DNA of 64,000 nucleotides from Lactiplantibacillus plajomi (lineage in GTDB: Bacteria > Bacillota > Bacilli > Lactobacillales > Lactobacillaceae). The notes beneath the pieces were generated by a model, which saw only the letters and a list, made by a program, of their open reading frames with translations, had not been told where the DNA came from and ran no database searches. Below, piece by piece: positions 61,525 through 64,000 of the stretch. The stretch is from positions 62,001-126,000 of the forward strand of contig NZ_BJDZ01000001.1 of assembly GCF_005405405.1 (NCBI RefSeq). The letters run 5' to 3'. The translations under genes were made by a program, and so were the position numbers. The stretch's first letter is position 1. Each line of letters begins with the position of its first letter.

Positions 61525-62211
61525 TTAAATCGCAGCCCGGACGTCACGGGCTAATTCAAAATCATTGGTAATTACGGCGCTCACCGCGTGATCGAATAAT
61601 TGCCGCATCTCATCGGGGTCGTCGACTGTCCAGACCCGTTCGGAAACGTGGTGGACCGGTTGATAATGCTCTAGGTGCAAGCCCTCCAGGTGTTCGGCCT
61701 TCGCGAAGGTTTCCGGATTACCGATGTGAGCGGAGGTTAAAAAGGCGTATTTTTGGGTCGGATCAATCGCGTAACTGCGTTCTAAGCTACGGAGATTAAA
61801 CGAAGAGAATACCACCGCGTACACTAAGTCGGTCTGCTTAACCATCCGTAAAACGGTATGCTCAATCCCCGGGTAGTACTGGCGATCGGTTTTAAACTCC
61901 AAGTTAAGGTGAACGACTTCCCCGCTGACCAAGTTTAAAAATTCCGCGAGTGACGGAACCGGTTCACCGTTCGCTAAGTGCACGTGGCGTAACTCCTGGA
62001 AGGTGTAGTCGATAATCTTCCCGGTTGCGTCGGTCGTGCGATCAACGGTTTCGTCGTGCATTATCACGGGAATCCCGTCCTTAGTCAGGTGAACGTCAAA
62101 CTCCAATCCGTCCACGTGACGGCTAATGGCGTAGGCGAACCCCGCCAGTGAGTTTTCTGGAAATTTGACGGGCACCCCGCGGTGTCCATAAATCAACGAC
62201 TTGATCGTCAT
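61525..62211 (-). CDS. Glycerophosphodiester phosphodiesterase
   Basis: 228 residues. GDPD motifs HRGVPVKFPENSLAGF at the N-terminus, EFDVHLTKDGIPVIMHDETVDR with the metal-binding Glu/Asp and His, and the conserved end VWTVDDPDEMRQLFDHAVSAVITND. Cytoplasmic, with no signal. It releases glycerol 3-phosphate from glycerophosphodiesters or from teichoic acid fragments. Confidence 0.95.
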   Translation of the reverse strand: MTIKSLIYGHRGVPVKFPENSLAGFAYAISRHVDGLEFDVHLTKDGIPVIMHDETVDRTTDATGKIIDYTFQELRHVHLANGEPVPSLAEFLNLVSGEVVHLNLEFKTDRQYYPGIEHTVLRMVKQTDLVYAVVFSSFNLRSLERSYAIDPTQKYAFLTSAHIGNPETFAKAEHLEGLHLEHYQPVHHVSERVWTVDDPDEMRQLFDHAVSAVITNDFELARDVRAAI

Positions 62212-62383
62212 TTCAATTCATCCTCTCTTCTCGTCGTTATTATTATACGTGTTTTCCGCTCGTTTGCGCGCTCAAAGGACCCTTAATTTAATTCACACAA
62301 AACCGCGACACGCCTTAAGCACGCCAGAGCAACGTATCAATCGAATGAGAAATTTGTTAAAAAAGTGTCACATCTTTGTAAAT

Positions 62384-62424
62384 AAAAATCAGTCCCAGTC
62401 ATTTGACCAGAACTGATTATTTTT
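62384..62424 (-). terminator. Terminator of the UspA gene
   Basis: On the minus strand AATCAGTTCTG pairs with CTGGGACTGATT (internal bulge), with a T-run. Confidence 0.65.
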
Positions 62425-62448
62425 AAACTGAAAAAATTGGTAATCGTG

Positions 62449-62955
62449 CTAAACGTTACGCGTCATCCGCTTAGGCATCGTCACCGGTTCATGATCCAAA
62501 TTCGTCCGCACAACTAACGTATCACAGGTTGCGTTGCGAATAACGTAGGACGCGTTACTCCCAATCAGGATCCGCGACACGTTATTTAGGCCGGTCGCTC
62601 CCACAATGATTAAGTCAGAGCCAAGTTCTTGTGGCAGCGTCGTGGCCAAAATTGTTTTTGAATTGCCGGTCCGCAAATGGACCGCTACATCCTTAACACC
62701 GGCGTCAACGGCCAGGTGACGAGCCTCAGCCAAACTTACTTTCAGCCGGTTCGTCATTTCATCCAACATTTGTGGGGTTGCGGCGCCAAACCCCATTGGG
62801 CCCTGCGTAATACCGACAAACTTTTCCGTGTTGATCACCGTCACAATGTCAAGGGCCGCACCGCTCTCGACTGCGATGGCAATTGCCTTCTTCAAAGCTA
62901 ACTGTGCCTGTGGCGAGGTATCAATACCGACAAGAATACGCTGATATTTGGTCAT
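62449..62955 (-). CDS. Universal stress protein UspA
   Basis: 168 residues from the ATG at 62955, 8 bases after AAGGGGG; a GTG just upstream is too close. A single Usp domain with RILVGIDTSPQAQLAL and the ATP-binding end LIIVGATGLNNVSRILIGSNASYVIRNA (G-2x-G-9x-G-S pattern). Role in stress survival; the target is unknown. Confidence 0.93.
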   Translation of the reverse strand: MTKYQRILVGIDTSPQAQLALKKAIAIAVESGAALDIVTVINTEKFVGITQGPMGFGAATPQMLDEMTNRLKVSLAEARHLAVDAGVKDVAVHLRTGNSKTILATTLPQELGSDLIIVGATGLNNVSRILIGSNASYVIRNATCDTLVVRTNLDHEPVTMPKRMTRNV

Positions 62956-62979
62956 CACAACTACCCCCTTGAATTAATT

Positions 62980-64000
62980 TTAGTTATCGGTGGTCAAAAC
63001 AGCGATTGATTCGGCGTAAATCGCCATCGCTGCCAATAAATCATCGACCGGTTGGAATTCGTTGGCTTGGTGCATCGTATCCTGAGTATGTGGGAACAGT
63101 GCCCCGAAGGCTACACCGCGATCCATCATGCGACCGTACGTCCCACCACCAACGATTTCTGGTTCAGAATCGTGGTCACCAGTTTGACGGCGGTAAACGT
63201 CCATCAGTTCCTTAACGATCGGGTCCTGTGGATCAACGTAGTGCGGCACCATGTAATCGCCCTGCGCAACCGTCGTACCAGCGGGAACCTGCGCCTTGAT
63301 TTTAGTCGTTAAGTCGGCCGGTTCGATGCCCTTTGGATAACGGAAGTTAAGCGTTAAGTCGCCACCCTGTTCGTGATCAAAGTGCAATAGCCCGACGTTC
63401 ATCGTCAGGTCGCCCATCACGTCATCGGTGAAGGCTAAGTCTAATTGTTCGACCCGCGAATCGTCGTGCAGCTTAGTCGCAATGAACGTTAAGAAGTTCG
63501 CTGCGTCACCACCAAAGTCGTACTGACTCAGGAACGTTGCTAAATAGGTCCCGGCGTTGATTCCGTTACGTGGTTCCTGACCATGAGCGGCTTTACCAAC
63601 CACTTCGAATTTCAAGCCGTCCGCAGTTTCCGCAACCGAACCGGTTACTGGTTGACCCGCGAGGAAGGCGTTAAAATCAGCCGTTAATTGCGCTGCGTCC
63701 GGGGCCGTAACCACCGCTACGGCTTCCCGTGGCACCATGTTTTCACGTAAACCGGAGTCAAAGGAAACGAGCTTGGCCGCCCCGTTATCCGCGGTGCCAA
63801 AGTGCAGTTTCAGGCTAACGTTCCCCTTTTCACCGTTGATCAACGGAAATTCCGCGTCCGGTGAAAAGCCAAAGGTCGGTGCCGGTTCAACTTCAAAGTA
63901 GCGTTTCATTCCGGTCCAGTTACTTTCTTCGTCAGTCCCAACAATAAAGCGGACCTTCTTATTCAGCTTTAAGCCTAATTCTTTAACGATCTTCAGACCG
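62980..64000 (-). CDS. pepV: Dipeptidase PepV, M20 family (partial, N-terminus missing)
   Basis: The frame is open through the right edge, giving about 339 C-terminal residues. VRFIVGTDEESNW carries the catalytic Glu of the M20 metallopeptidases, FGFSPDAEFPLINGEKGN is typical of PepV, and KAAHGQEPRNGINAG and GGGTYGRMM give the other metal and substrate sites. It cleaves dipeptides for amino-acid supply. The N-terminal first metal ligands lie outside the window. Confidence 0.95.
   Translation of the reverse strand, partial: GLKIVKELGLKLNKKVRFIVGTDEESNWTGMKRYFEVEPAPTFGFSPDAEFPLINGEKGNVSLKLHFGTADNGAAKLVSFDSGLRENMVPREAVAVVTAPDAAQLTADFNAFLAGQPVTGSVAETADGLKFEVVGKAAHGQEPRNGINAGTYLATFLSQYDFGGDAANFLTFIATKLHDDSRVEQLDLAFTDDVMGDLTMNVGLLHFDHEQGGDLTLNFRYPKGIEPADLTTKIKAQVPAGTTVAQGDYMVPHYVDPQDPIVKELMDVYRRQTGDHDSEPEIVGGGTYGRMMDRGVAFGALFPHTQDTMHQANEFQPVDDLLAAMAIYAESIAVLTTDN

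Noticed and set aside
1-64000. CRISPR array, intact prophage or plasmid functions
   Set aside because: No regularly spaced repeats, phage structural genes or replication genes were seen.

Overview
The window looks like chromosome of a Lactobacillaceae bacterium of moderate GC content (the Lactiplantibacillus / Levilactobacillus / Secundilactobacillus side of the family, not resolved further). The grounds are strong purine-rich Shine-Dalgarno sites, many TTG/GTG starts, T-box leaders before argS, metE and asnS, and typical lactobacillar genes: tarIJKL-like teichoic acid genes, a DltC paralogue, pepV, mscL, MocR-type and LytTR regulators, and a DUF2187 protein. No rRNA, CRISPR array or intact phage is visible. 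There are four tRNAs (Asp-GTC, Gly-CCC, His-GTG, Leu-CAG).

Layout. 1-4.6 kb: start of a penicillin-binding protein, argR, an aminotransferase, and a LysE exporter divergent from a MocR regulator. 4.7-11.7 kb: an envelope-glycosylation block with GtrA, an orphan DltC, a GT-C membrane glycosyltransferase, a GtrB/CsbB-type glycosyltransferase and YfhO. 11.8-20.6 kb: a lone P-loop ATPase, a fused ABC exporter, argS with its T-box, two tRNAs and a MATE exporter. 20.7-34 kb, the most striking part: an SLC13-type anion transporter split by one in-frame amber codon, then (all on the minus strand) a five-gene sulfation operon: sulfotransferase - ATP sulfurylase - APS kinase - NrnA-like PAP phosphatase - membrane-anchored arylsulfate sulfotransferase. 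Directly upstream on the same strand is a four-gene poly(ribitol-phosphate) teichoic acid operon (TarI, TarJ and two CDP-polyol phosphotransferases). 34-41.4 kb: Met T-box, metE and a homocysteine methyltransferase/MTHFR fusion, small membrane proteins and a lipoprotein. 41.5-47.9 kb: tRNA-His/tRNA-Leu followed by a patchwork with IS3, IS30 and other transposase remnants, an OhrR-like regulator and an AT-rich large membrane protein. 47.9-64 kb: CPBP protease, a LytTR two-component system, HAD phosphatase, K+ channel, short UvrA paralogue, asnS with T-box, hydrolase, MscL, deoxynucleoside kinase, GDPD, UspA and partial pepV.

How the genes fit together. The sulfation operon contains everything needed to activate sulfate (ATP sulfurylase and APS kinase make PAPS), transfer it (a cytosolic sulfotransferase with a canonical PAPS loop plus a degenerate second copy), recycle the product (NrnA) and possibly pass a sulfuryl group to an acceptor outside the membrane (AssT-like, with all four known active-site residues present). 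No PAPS or sulfite reductase gene is nearby, so the operon is better explained by sulfation of an envelope molecule than by cysteine synthesis. Its position beside the tar operon suggests a sulfated wall polymer. This is inference, but it is the best candidate in the window for an undescribed system. The neighbouring anion transporter, plausibly the sulfate importer, carries a nonsense codon in this strain.
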